From Phycisphaerales bacterium (GTDB taxonomy: Bacteria > Planctomycetota > Phycisphaerae > Phycisphaerales > SM1A02): 6,321 nt of DNA. The notes beneath the pieces were generated by a model, which saw only the letters and a program-made list of their open reading frames with translations, was not told the DNA's origin and searched no databases. Positions 6,137 through 6,321 of the stretch are shown here, one piece after another. The stretch lies in assembly GCA_029243925.1 (NCBI GenBank), contig JAQWRC010000258.1, forward strand, positions 1 to 6,321. The letters run 5' to 3'. The position numbers and the translations under genes are program-made. Each line of letters starts with the position of its first letter. The first letter of the stretch is position 1.

Positions 6137-6321
6137 ATGAGCACGTATCCACAAGCACGAATTTCCACAACGATGGGCGACATGGTCGTCGAGCTTTGGA
6201 ATGATGTTGCTCCAGGCCACGTTGAGAACTTCACCAAGTTGGCTGCGGATCATTTTTACGACAACCTGATCTTTCACCGGATCATTCCTCAGTTCGTCAT
6301 TCAGGGTGGTTGCCCGGATGG
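6137..6321 (+). CDS. Cyclophilin-type peptidyl-prolyl cis-trans isomerase (partial, runs off the right edge)
   Basis: The first 61 codons and two bases of the next are present, about a third of a typical bacterial cyclophilin (~160-190 aa). Cyclophilins speed cis-trans isomerisation of X-Pro bonds during protein folding. The start MSTYPQARISTTMGDMVVEL fits the family's first strands. The sequence then gives APGHVENFTKLA and the active-site block FHRIIPQFVIQGG at residues 46-58. R48, F53 and Q56 match Arg55, Phe60 and Gln63 of human cyclophilin A. No signal peptide is present, so a cytosolic form (PpiB-like) is likely, though the C-terminus is unseen. The purine-rich GAGAAAGAG at 6122-6130 lies 6 bases before the ATG and serves as a moderate ribosome binding site. 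The 28-bp gap to gatB on the same strand suggests one transcript. Confidence 0.95.
   Translation, partial: MSTYPQARISTTMGDMVVELWNDVAPGHVENFTKLAADHFYDNLIFHRIIPQFVIQGGCPD

Noticed and set aside
1..6321. Defence system, mobile element, CRISPR array or tRNA gene
   Set aside because: No transposase, integrase, nuclease or toxin-like protein, no spaced direct repeats, and no tRNA cloverleaf or CCA end was seen on either strand by eye.

Overview
The window looks like ordinary chromosomal DNA from a moderately GC-rich bacterium; GC is in the mid-50s percent by eye, not computed. It holds four complete genes and two genes cut by the window edges. The organism uses the GatCAB transamidation route to Gln-tRNA and/or Asn-tRNA. 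Two large exported helical-repeat proteins of no recognised family, plus the sequence style of GatB and PyrE, make me lean towards Planctomycetota, perhaps Phycisphaerae. That lineage is an inference from general familiarity, not from a search.

Left part (1-1244), minus strand: the first codons of a membrane or exported protein run off the left edge. Upstream of it is a complete gene for a secreted, all-helical protein of 359 aa. Centre (1476-3995), plus strand: a divergent gene encodes an 839-aa secreted protein with TPR-like helical repeats, a beta-rich middle and a helical C-terminus. The 231-bp region between the two starts holds a cluster of TGGCAGC words, two small inverted repeats and a weak -10-like box, so the two genes may share control.

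Right part (4008-6321): pyrE (orotate phosphoribosyltransferase, pyrimidine synthesis) lies on the minus strand, tail-to-tail with the 839-aa gene. gatB (amidotransferase subunit B) is divergent from pyrE across a 57-bp gap that contains an imperfect hairpin. A cyclophilin-type peptidyl-prolyl isomerase gene follows gatB after 28 bp on the same strand and runs off the right edge. gatB and the cyclophilin gene probably share a transcript. A GC-rich stem-loop covers the gatB stop codon between them.

I found no RNA genes, mobile elements, CRISPR arrays, prophage parts or defence genes. I saw no convincing new multi-gene system. The least explained content is the divergent pair of exported repeat proteins.
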